From: Albitalea sp966211955
GTDB lineage: Bacteria; Pseudomonadota; Gammaproteobacteria; Burkholderiales; Burkholderiaceae_C
Direction of reading: 5' to 3'
DNA: 64,000 nt
NCBI GenBank assembly: GCA_966211955.1
Contig: CBIHOF010000010.1
Coordinates: 62,001-126,000 of the forward strand
The position numbers were made by a program, and so were the translations under genes. Below the pieces are notes generated by a model. That model was not told the origin of the DNA and did no database searches. It saw only the letters and a list, made by a program, of their open reading frames with translations. Below are positions 1-7,447 of this stretch, one piece after another. Each line of letters opens with the position of its first letter. The first letter of the stretch is position 1.

Positions 1-697
1 GATCGAAGTCGGCCCGTTGCAACCCCGCATGGCCGAGCAGCGCGATCGTGATCGCCACACCCATGACCGAGCCGATCTGCCGGGTCGCCTGGTTGACCGC
101 GCTGCCCACCGCGTAGTGCGCGGCCGGCAGCCGGTTCACGGCCGCCGCCGAGAGAGACGGCAGCACCATGCCCACGCCGATGCCGCTCAGCAGCAGGCCA
201 GGCAACCATTGATGCAGGTAGTCGGGTGTCGAACCGGGCACGAGAAGGAACCACAGGCTGCTGCAGGCGTAGACCAGCCCGCCGCCGACGAGAAACGGCC
301 GGTGTCCCAACCGAGCGGCCAGGCGCCCCGTGATGATGGCCGTCGGCATCACCAGCAGCGGCCCAGGCGTCACGGCCAGCCCCGCAAGCGGCAGCGAGAA
401 GTGCCACGTGCCGGTCATGTAGAAGAAGAAAGTCAGGAACATCATCGAGAACGCGGTGCCGAAGGCCAGCGTGGCGAGATTGACGAAGCTGTAGGTGCGG
501 TGCTGGAACAGCGCCAGGTCCACCAGCGGCGCGGGCGCGCGGCGAGCCCACAGCACGAAGCCGATGCCGGCAATCACGCCGGTGGCGGCCACCACGGCGA
601 GTTCGCTGCGCTGCCATGCCGGCGACTCCGATTCCACGATCGCGAGCGCGATCGCGCCCACCGTCACCATCAGCAGTGCCATGCCCACCACATCGAT
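1..697. repeat. Direct repeat, copy 1 (left)
   Basis: This stretch reads the same as 4685-5381 with no mismatch seen, in the same orientation, offset by 4684 bp. It may extend left beyond the window. Identity stops after the ATCGAT at 692-697; the next bases are GTGGCT here and TCGGCG in the other copy. The repeated DNA is the distal part of an MFS transporter gene, not an insertion sequence: no transposase or terminal inverted repeats are visible. Confidence 0.95.
1..697 (-). pseudogene. MFS transporter fragment lacking its 5' end
   Basis: Read on the minus strand this is the C-terminal half of the DHA2-type MFS transporter encoded intact at 4566-6017, from about codon 213 onward. The first 212 codons, including the start and the first membrane helices, are missing because identity stops at 697. 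The last roughly 40 codons would lie left of the window. Without the N-terminal helices it cannot be a working transporter. Its complete identity to the intact copy implies a recent duplication, or an assembly artefact at a repeat. Confidence 0.85.
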
Positions 698-1205
698 GTG
701 GCTCACATGGCTCGCGATGCACGAACTCTTTCCCGATCGATTGCCGCAGCGAGGCGGCGTCAAGGTGGAGTTCCGCGACGAAGCGCGGGTGGGCAGCACC
801 GGCGTGGTGGCCAACGTCGTGCAGATGCTCACGGGCGCGGCCGGGAGCACGGGGTTCAAAGGCATTGGTGGCCGATTCGGGCGGGCGGGGTTGATCCGGT
901 TCAAGCCTGATCTGCCGAGGCAGCTGAGGTCTACGCGGCTGGAAAACGAGGAGGCGGTGGATGCGGAGGCGGACCTGTCGTTCCTGCCGCATGGTGAGGC
1001 GATGGAGGGACTGATTCAGCGGTGTGTGAGGAAGACGGCGGATGAGGAGGACATCGCGAGGCTGGGGAGGATGTGGCAGGAAAGGGTGCGGTGCTTGTTG
1101 ATTGATTGCGCGAATGATCCGGGGGTGTTTACGGTGAGGAGGGTGGAGCGGCGGGGAGTGGCGTCGGCGGGGTTTGTGGGCGTGGCGGCGAATCGGCGCC
1201 AATAG
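698..1205 (+). pseudogene. C-terminal remnant of an unrecognised gene
   Basis: Right after the repeat junction the plus strand stays open to a TAG at 1203-1205. Codon use is strongly GC at third positions, as expected for coding DNA. The conceptual product (about 168 residues after the junction) is hydrophilic, with a glycine-rich stretch GFKGIGGRFGRAG, an acidic segment and a run containing two cysteines (RCLLIDCANDPG). The open frame continues upstream into DNA antisense to the MFS fragment, so the original 5' end appears to have been replaced. I do not recognise the family. Together with the orphan gene start at 4428 it may mark the two ends of one interrupted gene. Confidence 0.4.
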
Positions 1206-1295
1206 GAGATCCGCGGCAGCTGGAAATGGTTTAACTCCTCAGAGGCTGCTACCAACAGGGCAAGTCGATGAACGGAATCGAGCTCAATCAGTGTT

Positions 1296-2006
1296 CTACC
1301 CAACCGAGGCCTTCACCTCTTGCAGTGCATGCGGCAGAGGTCCTGTGAAAGCCGGCTCGTCCAGCAATATGAAGCGCCGCTTCTGCCGCGCACCCACAAG
1401 GCTCTCGACCGACAGCCCTTCGTTGGCAAAGGCACCCGCGTAGAGGGACGTTGCAAGCGGCAGGTCCGGGCTGGGATGGTATTCATCATGGTGCCCTTCC
1501 AGCTCAGTGATGCGCATACACATCGCTAGTTCATCGAGAATGTACGCGGCGCTGGCCAGCGGATGGCTGGGCGTGCGCTGGTCGCCCTGCACGCGCACGG
1601 AATGAGCATGCGCGATTTCGTCCACCTCGAGCTTGAAACGAGGGAGCACTGAATACGCTATCCATAGGCGGCGCCACAGTCCGGCATAGGCTGCGTCGGA
1701 ATAGGTGCTCCAGTTCGCAAGCCGTACACGCCCTTGGAGCGCCCCGTCCAAGCGGGCGATCTCAGCCGAGAAAAATCGATTGCGCTGAACTGCTAACTCT
1801 TCGGCCGCAGCGCTGGCCTTCTCAAGGTGCAGACGTACCTCGCGGCTCTCCGACCACTCAGCCGTTCGTGTGTATACGAACAGCGCATCGGCCAGGATCA
1901 GCAGCAGGCGGTCATGGCGAGCCAGGATGTACGTGAGCGCCGAACGCACCCATGAACGTGTGAACGCTCGGCTGTCGAGGCTGATGCCTACGAAGGCTGG
2001 AGTCAT
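1296..2006 (-). CDS. Divergent cyclodipeptide-synthase-like protein
   Basis: Predicted 236-residue protein resembling tRNA-dependent cyclodipeptide synthases (CDPS), which use two aminoacyl-tRNAs to make cyclic dipeptides on a Rossmann fold related to class Ic tRNA synthetases. Seen in the sequence: an N-terminal FVGISL with Ser9 in the place of the catalytic serine (GIS motif); a beta-strand LLLILAD followed by ALFVY, like the family's strand-Asp-Tyr segment; Tyr155 and Glu159 in YILDE, matching the Y-x3-E catalytic pair (Tyr178/Glu182 of AlbC); and Tyr189, a candidate for the Tyr202 equivalent. The residue at the Asn40 position is Ser12 and Tyr189 is followed by Ala, so it fits neither the NYH nor the XYP subfamily. 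About 30 residues separate Glu159 and Tyr189, more than usual. The start is the ATG at 2006, overlapping the upstream stop as ATGA. GC is lower than in flanking genes. Family assignment is from motifs only. Confidence 0.55.
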   Translation of the reverse strand: MTPAFVGISLDSRAFTRSWVRSALTYILARHDRLLLILADALFVYTRTAEWSESREVRLHLEKASAAAEELAVQRNRFFSAEIARLDGALQGRVRLANWSTYSDAAYAGLWRRLWIAYSVLPRFKLEVDEIAHAHSVRVQGDQRTPSHPLASAAYILDELAMCMRITELEGHHDEYHPSPDLPLATSLYAGAFANEGLSVESLVGARQKRRFILLDEPAFTGPLPHALQEVKASVG

Positions 2007-2497
2007 GGGGCCACCGTTTTTCCTGCCCCCCCCTTCGAGCGCCGTGGGGCGCGGGGGGACTGCTTCTTCTTTGGCTTGCACAGCTGGTAGCAGGCGTCGC
2101 GAAGTTCAATCGAGAGCTTCAGTAGCGAGAAGGCCATGATTGCGCCAATGAAGAACACAGCCGCGGCAGCGGCGAAGACCAGCTTATTCTGAAGCTGTGT
2201 GCCAAGAAACATCTTCGTGCCGGCGGTATCGCCGGTTGCGTACCCGTACAGCGATCCCAATACAAGAGCCATGAACAACATGAAGTTCCATCCCCACAAC
2301 AACCAGACCAGCCCGGTAACCCGCGAGAGATAGAGATACTTCCGACCGAGGTGACATCTTGGCTCCGGCGGATTCATCGAGATGTCTTCGAACACCTTGA
2401 CGGTGTTCGGAAACTTGTCTTCCCGAATGAGAAAGATAGGAGGAACCAGCAGCGGCGCCATCTTGGTGAGAATGCCTTCAAACTCGAGTGCGGGCAT
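2003..2497 (-). CDS. Small membrane protein of the CDPS-like operon
   Basis: Protein of 164 residues with no family I recognise. The first 50 or so residues are soluble and include a stretch (about 10-30) rich in Leu, Pro and Ile. Two clear hydrophobic segments follow at about 58-82 and 107-130. The C-terminus is a cytoplasm-type basic tail rich in Lys, Arg and Pro (KPKKKQSPRAPRRSK), so both membrane passes would leave the tail inside. AGGAG lies 7 bases before the ATG and overlaps the TAG of the symporter gene, whose stop is 9 bases upstream. Its own TGA overlaps the next ATG. This tight coupling suggests the three products act together. It could be an accessory subunit of the transporter or a membrane anchor for the CDPS-like enzyme; neither is shown. 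Confidence 0.75.
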   Translation of the reverse strand: MPALEFEGILTKMAPLLVPPIFLIREDKFPNTVKVFEDISMNPPEPRCHLGRKYLYLSRVTGLVWLLWGWNFMLFMALVLGSLYGYATGDTAGTKMFLGTQLQNKLVFAAAAAVFFIGAIMAFSLLKLSIELRDACYQLCKPKKKQSPRAPRRSKGGAGKTVAP

Positions 2498-2506
2498 GGC
2501 TAACTC

Positions 2507-4105
2507 CTAGTGCAGCGTCGGCTGTGGAATCTGCGGGCGCAGCACGGATTTCAGAACGAACAAGACGATGGGGATCGACGCTGCAATGAGCCCTGGCACC
2601 ACTGCCATCTCGCTCAGCCATTCGTACTCAACACCTCGCACAATCGCATAGCCGGCCACCAGCCAAAAGGTGCCCGACCCCAGAAGCAGCGATGCGATTG
2701 CGGCGGTCGCGCGGAGCGGGTCCGTCTCGTGACGCCGCAGCGGCCGGAACTGGCTCGCAAGGATCACCGTGGGTGCAATGACGATAAGGTTGCTGAACAC
2801 CGAGAACACCAGTTGCAAGATCGTTGGCTGAAACCAGTGACGCACCATCGCGTAAACCAGGAGGCAGAACACGAACAGACCGGCCATCGCCCAGTAGTGA
2901 GGGGTCGGAAGTTTGCCCCGGAAGACTCTCTCTCTCGACTGCTCGCTTCGCTCCGCACAGGCGTAGTCGACTAGGTACAAAATGGCCGAGACACACGTGT
3001 CGGCAGTGGAATACATAGCTGACAGCGCCGCCACGGTAAGGATCGGAAAGACTGCGAAGGGAAACCACCAGTCATTCAGCATTCGGAACGCTTCGAGCAC
3101 CCCGCTCATAGAGCTCACTGACTGGGTAGTGGAAGTGCCGACGCTTCGAAGGCCGACAGACAGCAGAATGAGCCCGAACCACAGCAGCACCGATTTGGCC
3201 ATCGACTTGGTTAGCGCGCGCGGCACGCTGAAGTTCTGAAACGACGAAAATGCCCGGAACCGTTGCCATGACGACTCCTGGCTAAGGGGCACTAGCAGGT
3301 TTGCCACCCCCACGCCGGTCACAAACGAGAGCACCGTCGTAGCGCTTGGCTGAAAGTTGCTAATGCCCACGGTTTTGAGGTCGATGCTGGAAGTCGAGGT
3401 CAGTGCAAACAAGCTGACCAGCGAAATTCCCACGGCCCAGCAAATGATTTTGAGTTGCCATAGGTCCGAAGCCACTACCGCTGCGAATCCGCCTACGAAC
3501 ACGTAGCCCAGAAGAAGACCCAACGAGACCGCGAAGACGACAAACTGGGTGGACTGAGTTGGTTGCGCATTCGACACGCCCTGGACCAAATAGCTGAAAA
3601 CTTCGACGCCAACGGTCAGCTCGAGTACTAACACCGCCAGCAAGTTCGCGACTGAAATGACGAGAAGTACCAGAGACACTACCGAGCTGCCCGTCAGCCG
3701 TTGCCCCAAATATGGAATCAGACCGGCGACTCCGACTTCTTCGAGCTCTGTATCCTCGTCGAAGTAGCCGAGCTCGTGCACCCTGCGGTAGACCCGAAAC
3801 ATGAAGTAGTTGCCGATAGCGAAAAGGAACGGGCACAAAGCGATCCACCAACCGTACTTGTCGCCTGCTGTTAAGAAGAATAGAAACACCGTCGACAGCG
3901 AGGTGCCAGCCGCCACGAGCGCAACTGCGAACAGTTCTTCGCGATCGCCATAGGATGGCGATGCCAAATTGAACGCGTACAGCGGATTCGAGTCGGGGTC
4001 GCACGAAAGGCGCACCCAGAGGGCCCCGCTTAGGTAGAACATCAGGGTGCCAACGGCAAGAATTAGCGCGAGCCAGAACGAAAGCGAAGTGGTGAGAGCA
4101 TCCAT
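2507..4105 (-). CDS. Sodium/solute symporter (SSS) family transporter
   Basis: A 532-residue protein with about 12-13 hydrophobic segments, the normal size for the SSS (SLC5-like, LeuT-fold) family that couples Na+ entry to uptake of proline, pantothenate, sugars or similar solutes. The best marker is the segment ALSAMYSTADTCVSAILY near residues 370-390, which matches the SSS helix with the Ser-Thr pair that contributes to sodium binding. Substrate cannot be read from the sequence. GGAGGG lies about 6 bases before the ATG. It is the first gene of a three-gene operon ending in a cyclodipeptide-synthase-like protein, so a role in import of an amino acid or peptide-related compound is an inference. 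Codon use is less GC-rich than the neighbouring MFS and denitrification genes, suggesting transfer. Confidence 0.8.
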   Translation of the reverse strand: MDALTTSLSFWLALILAVGTLMFYLSGALWVRLSCDPDSNPLYAFNLASPSYGDREELFAVALVAAGTSLSTVFLFFLTAGDKYGWWIALCPFLFAIGNYFMFRVYRRVHELGYFDEDTELEEVGVAGLIPYLGQRLTGSSVVSLVLLVISVANLLAVLVLELTVGVEVFSYLVQGVSNAQPTQSTQFVVFAVSLGLLLGYVFVGGFAAVVASDLWQLKIICWAVGISLVSLFALTSTSSIDLKTVGISNFQPSATTVLSFVTGVGVANLLVPLSQESSWQRFRAFSSFQNFSVPRALTKSMAKSVLLWFGLILLSVGLRSVGTSTTQSVSSMSGVLEAFRMLNDWWFPFAVFPILTVAALSAMYSTADTCVSAILYLVDYACAERSEQSRERVFRGKLPTPHYWAMAGLFVFCLLVYAMVRHWFQPTILQLVFSVFSNLIVIAPTVILASQFRPLRRHETDPLRATAAIASLLLGSGTFWLVAGYAIVRGVEYEWLSEMAVVPGLIAASIPIVLFVLKSVLRPQIPQPTLH

Positions 4106-4427
4106 TGGGCCCTCCAGACGTAGCAGAGGAGCGAACCGTACGCCTGACTGGGCTCTGCAGCATCCTTCCTATTTAGGACGAGACGGTGACTCCCGGCCCG
4201 CATCAGGCGCGGACCGGCACGGGCCGATATGCCGATGTGGCTGCGTAGAACCCGTGCCGTCGCGTGTCAGTCGCGCAGGCTGGCGTCTTCGCCACGAGTG
4301 AGCCCGGATGAGGATCGGCTGTCTGCGCCGCCTTCCCGGGCCAACAAGACCTCAGCCGTCAAGTGCGCCGCTCTGGCATGCCACCATCCGCTGACCACCT
4401 CATCAAGCCCAACCAAAGGAGAACCGA
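4106..4427. other. Intergenic region upstream of the symporter operon
   Basis: These 322 bases separate the minus-strand symporter operon from a short plus-strand reading frame. The stretch holds the presumed operon promoter. A 12-bp palindrome, TCCTATTTAGGA, lies at 4167-4178, about 60 bases before the symporter start, and contains an AT-rich core that could be part of a -10 element or an operator. No other gene, RNA or repeat is apparent. Confidence 0.4.
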
Positions 4428-4577
4428 ATGGCTCGACCGCTCACGCCGCGAGAGGTCTTCCTTGCACGCGTCAACGGTGTCACAGAGAATCTCACCGCTG
4501 CGCGAATTCGCGGCCAACTGCACAGGCTTATCGCCTACGTGAAGGCGGCCGTCACGGCGTCATCATCAGGCCGATGA
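4428..4577 (+). CDS. Short frame, probable 5' remnant of a gene
   Basis: An ATG at 4428 with a good ribosome site (AAAGGAG, 7 bases upstream) opens a 49-codon frame. The first 42 or so residues, beginning MARPLTPREVFLARVNGV, look like the N-terminus of a normal soluble protein. The last few codons read through DNA antisense to the end of the MFS gene and stop at a TGA at 4575. The simplest reading is a gene start cut off where MFS DNA begins (about 4556). I do not recognise the product. It may be the missing N-terminus of the remnant at 698-1205. Confidence 0.35.
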   Translation: MARPLTPREVFLARVNGVTENLTAARIRGQLHRLIAYVKAAVTASSSGR

Positions 4578-6017
4578 CAAACCCGCCGATGGCGCCGCAC
4601 CGCCACCGGCCGCAGGCCGCGTGTTCACCGGCAAGCACAACAACGCCGTCAGCAACGCCAACGCAATGTGGATGCCGTAGAGCCGATCGAAGTCGGCCCG
4701 TTGCAACCCCGCATGGCCGAGCAGCGCGATCGTGATCGCCACACCCATGACCGAGCCGATCTGCCGGGTCGCCTGGTTGACCGCGCTGCCCACCGCGTAG
4801 TGCGCGGCCGGCAGCCGGTTCACGGCCGCCGCCGAGAGAGACGGCAGCACCATGCCCACGCCGATGCCGCTCAGCAGCAGGCCAGGCAACCATTGATGCA
4901 GGTAGTCGGGTGTCGAACCGGGCACGAGAAGGAACCACAGGCTGCTGCAGGCGTAGACCAGCCCGCCGCCGACGAGAAACGGCCGGTGTCCCAACCGAGC
5001 GGCCAGGCGCCCCGTGATGATGGCCGTCGGCATCACCAGCAGCGGCCCAGGCGTCACGGCCAGCCCCGCAAGCGGCAGCGAGAAGTGCCACGTGCCGGTC
5101 ATGTAGAAGAAGAAAGTCAGGAACATCATCGAGAACGCGGTGCCGAAGGCCAGCGTGGCGAGATTGACGAAGCTGTAGGTGCGGTGCTGGAACAGCGCCA
5201 GGTCCACCAGCGGCGCGGGCGCGCGGCGAGCCCACAGCACGAAGCCGATGCCGGCAATCACGCCGGTGGCGGCCACCACGGCGAGTTCGCTGCGCTGCCA
5301 TGCCGGCGACTCCGATTCCACGATCGCGAGCGCGATCGCGCCCACCGTCACCATCAGCAGTGCCATGCCCACCACATCGATTCGGCGGCGTTCGCTCGGC
5401 TTCACCGATTCGTTCAGGATCGACGCACCGCGCCACAGTGCGAGCGCCCCCAGCGGCAGGTTGATGTAGAACGCCCAGGGCCAGCCCACGCTGTCAACGA
5501 CGAAGCTGCCCAGGCTCGGGCCCACGGCCGCGGCAAGGGCACCGACGGCGCCCCACAGGCTGACGACCACCGAGCGCTTGCTCTGCGGGAACGCGGCCAG
5601 CACGATGGACAGTGACGCCGGTGTGAGCAAGGCGGCGCCGATGGCTTGCAGCACGCGCGCTGCGATGAGCGCGTCGACGTTCCCAGCCAACCCGCAGGCC
5701 GCGGATGCCGCGAGGAACAGCGTCACGCCGAGCATGAACATGCGCTTGCGCCCGTGCGCATCGGCCAAGCCGCCCGCAGGTATCAATATCGCTGCATAGA
5801 CCACCGTGTAGGCGTTGAGCACCCACGACAGCCGGGCGGCCGACGCATCGCCGAAGGCGTGGCGCAACGCGTCGAACGCCGCGAACAGCATCGTCGTGTC
5901 CAGCGACACGAGGAAGACGGCGATGCTGGCGACCCAGAAGGTGGGCCAGTGCGAGGTGGCGGCGTGTGGCGGATGCAGCGGCGGGCTCAGCGGCAGTGCG
6001 GCATGCTCGGTGGTCAT
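4566..6017 (-). CDS. MFS drug/solute efflux transporter, DHA2 type
   Basis: A 483-residue, largely hydrophobic protein with about 14 membrane segments, the layout of the EmrB/QacA (DHA2) branch of the major facilitator superfamily: proton-driven export across the inner membrane. The family signature after helix 2 is present (GGLADAHGRKRMF) and the helix-5 motif C region is visible as the GPSLGSF segment. Last gene of an operon tetR-SDR-MFS, starting 5 bases after the SDR stop. The distal part of the gene (4685-5381) is duplicated at 1-697. The extreme C-terminus is short and Gly/Ala-rich and lies next to the presumed recombination junction, so it may not be the ancestral end. Substrate unknown. 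Confidence 0.88.
   Translation of the reverse strand: MTTEHAALPLSPPLHPPHAATSHWPTFWVASIAVFLVSLDTTMLFAAFDALRHAFGDASAARLSWVLNAYTVVYAAILIPAGGLADAHGRKRMFMLGVTLFLAASAACGLAGNVDALIAARVLQAIGAALLTPASLSIVLAAFPQSKRSVVVSLWGAVGALAAAVGPSLGSFVVDSVGWPWAFYINLPLGALALWRGASILNESVKPSERRRIDVVGMALLMVTVGAIALAIVESESPAWQRSELAVVAATGVIAGIGFVLWARRAPAPLVDLALFQHRTYSFVNLATLAFGTAFSMMFLTFFFYMTGTWHFSLPLAGLAVTPGPLLVMPTAIITGRLAARLGHRPFLVGGGLVYACSSLWFLLVPGSTPDYLHQWLPGLLLSGIGVGMVLPSLSAAAVNRLPAAHYAVGSAVNQATRQIGSVMGVAITIALLGHAGLQRADFDRLYGIHIALALLTALLCLPVNTRPAAGGGAAPSAGLSSA
4685..5381. repeat. Direct repeat, copy 2 (inside intact MFS gene)
   Basis: Same sequence and orientation as 1-697. This copy is embedded in the complete MFS gene, so it is the likely parent. 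The two copies bracket about 4.0 kb of DNA of different composition containing the CDPS-like operon. Confidence 0.95.
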
Positions 6018-6022
6018 GGCGT

Positions 6023-6727
6023 TCAGCCTCGCGATTGCAGGTAGACGCCGGGGTTCGCCGCCAGGCCCTGCTTGACCTGCCCGGTGATCTCGTCTGCGAG
6101 GACCTCCTCGGCACCGGCTTCGAGCGCATCGAGCGCGCGAGCGACGATGGCATCGGGGGACGACTTTGGCGCGTCAATGCCGTGGGTGAGGTCGGTATCG
6201 ACGTAGCCCATGTGCAGCGTCAACACCTGGGTCTGCTGGGCGCGCAGGTCGTTGCGCAGGCCGTTGCTCAAGCTCCAGACTGCGGACTTCGACACCGCGT
6301 AGTTGGCCAGCAGCGGCGAGCTGATCCAGCTCGCGATGGAGGCGACGTTGAGCAGCGCGCCGCCGCCGTTGCGTGCCAGCACCGGCGCGAAGGCCTGGCT
6401 GACGCGCAAGGTGCCAAAGACGTTGACGTCCAGGTGGCGGCGCAGGCTGGCTTCGGCCTCGGCCGTCAAGAAGCTGCCGGTCTCGGCGATGCCGGCGTTG
6501 TTGATGACGATCGTCACGTCGCCGGCCGACGCGGCGGCTGTGGCGATGTCGTCGGCCGAGGTGACGTCGAGCTTGATCGGCGTGACGCCGGGCAGCGTGA
6601 TGCTGGCCGGGTTGCGTGCGCCGGCGTAGACCTTGCGGGCTCCGCGTGCGAGTGCGGCACGGGCGAATGCGAGGCCGATGCCACGGTTGGCGCCAGTGAT
6701 GAGGACGGTGGCGTTGGCGAGTTTCAT
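6023..6727 (-). CDS. Short-chain dehydrogenase/reductase
   Basis: A 234-residue classical SDR, an NAD(P)-dependent oxidoreductase of the cytoplasm. The Rossmann nucleotide motif TGANRGIG is at about 11-18, NNAG at about 90-93, a serine in the VASIAS strand, and the catalytic YAVSK (Tyr-x3-Lys) at about 143-147. Start chosen at the ATG at 6727 because AAGGAT lies upstream. The MFS gene follows 5 bases after the stop, and tetR lies 61 bases upstream. The gap to tetR holds a copy of the putative TetR operator. The substrate is not evident; such sets often handle a toxic aldehyde, ketone or quinone plus its export. Confidence 0.9.
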   Translation of the reverse strand: MKLANATVLITGANRGIGLAFARAALARGARKVYAGARNPASITLPGVTPIKLDVTSADDIATAAASAGDVTIVINNAGIAETGSFLTAEAEASLRRHLDVNVFGTLRVSQAFAPVLARNGGGALLNVASIASWISSPLLANYAVSKSAVWSLSNGLRNDLRAQQTQVLTLHMGYVDTDLTHGIDAPKSSPDAIVARALDALEAGAEEVLADEITGQVKQGLAANPGVYLQSRG

Positions 6728-6749
6728 GGGCTGATCCTTGGCTTGATAA

Positions 6750-6763
6750 ATGATGGACGTCAT
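6750..6763. promoter_or_regulatory. Putative TetR operator, SDR-MFS promoter
   Basis: ATGATGGACGTCAT is an imperfect 14-bp inverted repeat (ATGATG/CGTCAT) 23 bases upstream of the SDR start. It differs at only two positions from the dyad at the tetR start, so both are likely bound by the TetR protein. Confidence 0.5.
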
Positions 6764-6788
6764 ATTGCGTGACAAAAAAAGGGGCCTG

Positions 6789-7367
6789 TCAGCCGCCTTC
6801 GTACTGGGTGATCAGGTTTTCCCGCGCCGTGGCAAGCAAAGTCTTGCCGGCCTTGCCGCCAAGCGTGCGGGCGAGCTGCACGCTGCCAACCAGGGTCGCG
6901 GCGATGGCGGCGGCCTGATCGGGGTCGATGCCCTTGGGCAACACCCGTTGCACCGCGCCGATGAGCGCCACGACCCGGTTGCGAGCGGCGTCGCCGACCT
7001 TGTCAGCCTGGCGTGGGATCTCGGAAGCCAGCGCCGCCACCGGGCAACCGTATTCGGCGTTGGCCAGCTGCTGCTCGCCGAGATAGGAACTCACCAGGGC
7101 ATTGAAGGGGCTGGCGCCCTCGGCCTGCCTCTGCGCCATGCGTTCGGCGAGCACGGCACCGCTGTCGCGGCCGGCGCGCTGCGTCGCCTCGACCAGCAAA
7201 TCATCGCGCGACCCAAAGTGCGCGTAGAAGCCGCCATGCGTGAGGCCGGCTTCCTTCATCACCTCAGCCACGCCGACGCCCTCGAAGCCATTGCGGCGAA
7301 GGGCCCGTGCAGCCACCTCAACGATGCGATCGTGGGTGATCTCCTTGCGGCTTTGAGTCTTGGGCAT
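6789..7367 (-). CDS. TetR family transcriptional repressor
   Basis: About 192 residues. The N-terminal helix-turn-helix is typical of TetR proteins: RIVEVAARALRRNGFEGVGV, then the recognition helix GLTHGGFYAHFGSRDDLL. The C-terminal ligand domain contains a single Cys (EYGCPVAAL), as in the TetR_C domain of many SDR/reductase-linked regulators. The chosen start (MPKTQ, 7367) lies at the edge of a perfect operator dyad; upstream ATGs at 7376, 7379 and 7406 are in frame but would put the dyad inside the gene, and none has a clear ribosome site. Likely autoregulates and represses the SDR and MFS genes downstream; the inducer is unknown. Confidence 0.88.
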   Translation of the reverse strand: MPKTQSRKEITHDRIVEVAARALRRNGFEGVGVAEVMKEAGLTHGGFYAHFGSRDDLLVEATQRAGRDSGAVLAERMAQRQAEGASPFNALVSSYLGEQQLANAEYGCPVAALASEIPRQADKVGDAARNRVVALIGAVQRVLPKGIDPDQAAAIAATLVGSVQLARTLGGKAGKTLLATARENLITQYEGG

Positions 7368-7379
7368 GATGGGCATCAT
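7366..7379. promoter_or_regulatory. Putative TetR operator at tetR start
   Basis: ATGATGGGCATCAT is a perfect inverted repeat (ATGATG-GG-CATCAT) touching the proposed tetR start codon. A further GCATCATAT copy of the half-site follows at about 7387-7395. Occupation would block tetR expression, giving autoregulation. Confidence 0.5.
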
Positions 7380-7447
7380 ATTATCGGCATCATATCGTGA
7401 AGTCAAGCCGGACGTTACTGCGCAGGCAGGAACCGGTCAGAGTGCCT

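Noticed and set aside
1016..1303. 95-codon minus-strand frame beyond the CDPS-like gene
   Set aside because: Overlaps the plus-strand remnant whose codon use is more coding-like; no ribosome site was seen.
1..5381. Insertion sequence or composite transposon flanked by long repeats
   Set aside because: The repeats are MFS coding sequence; no transposase, terminal inverted repeats or integrase gene was seen.
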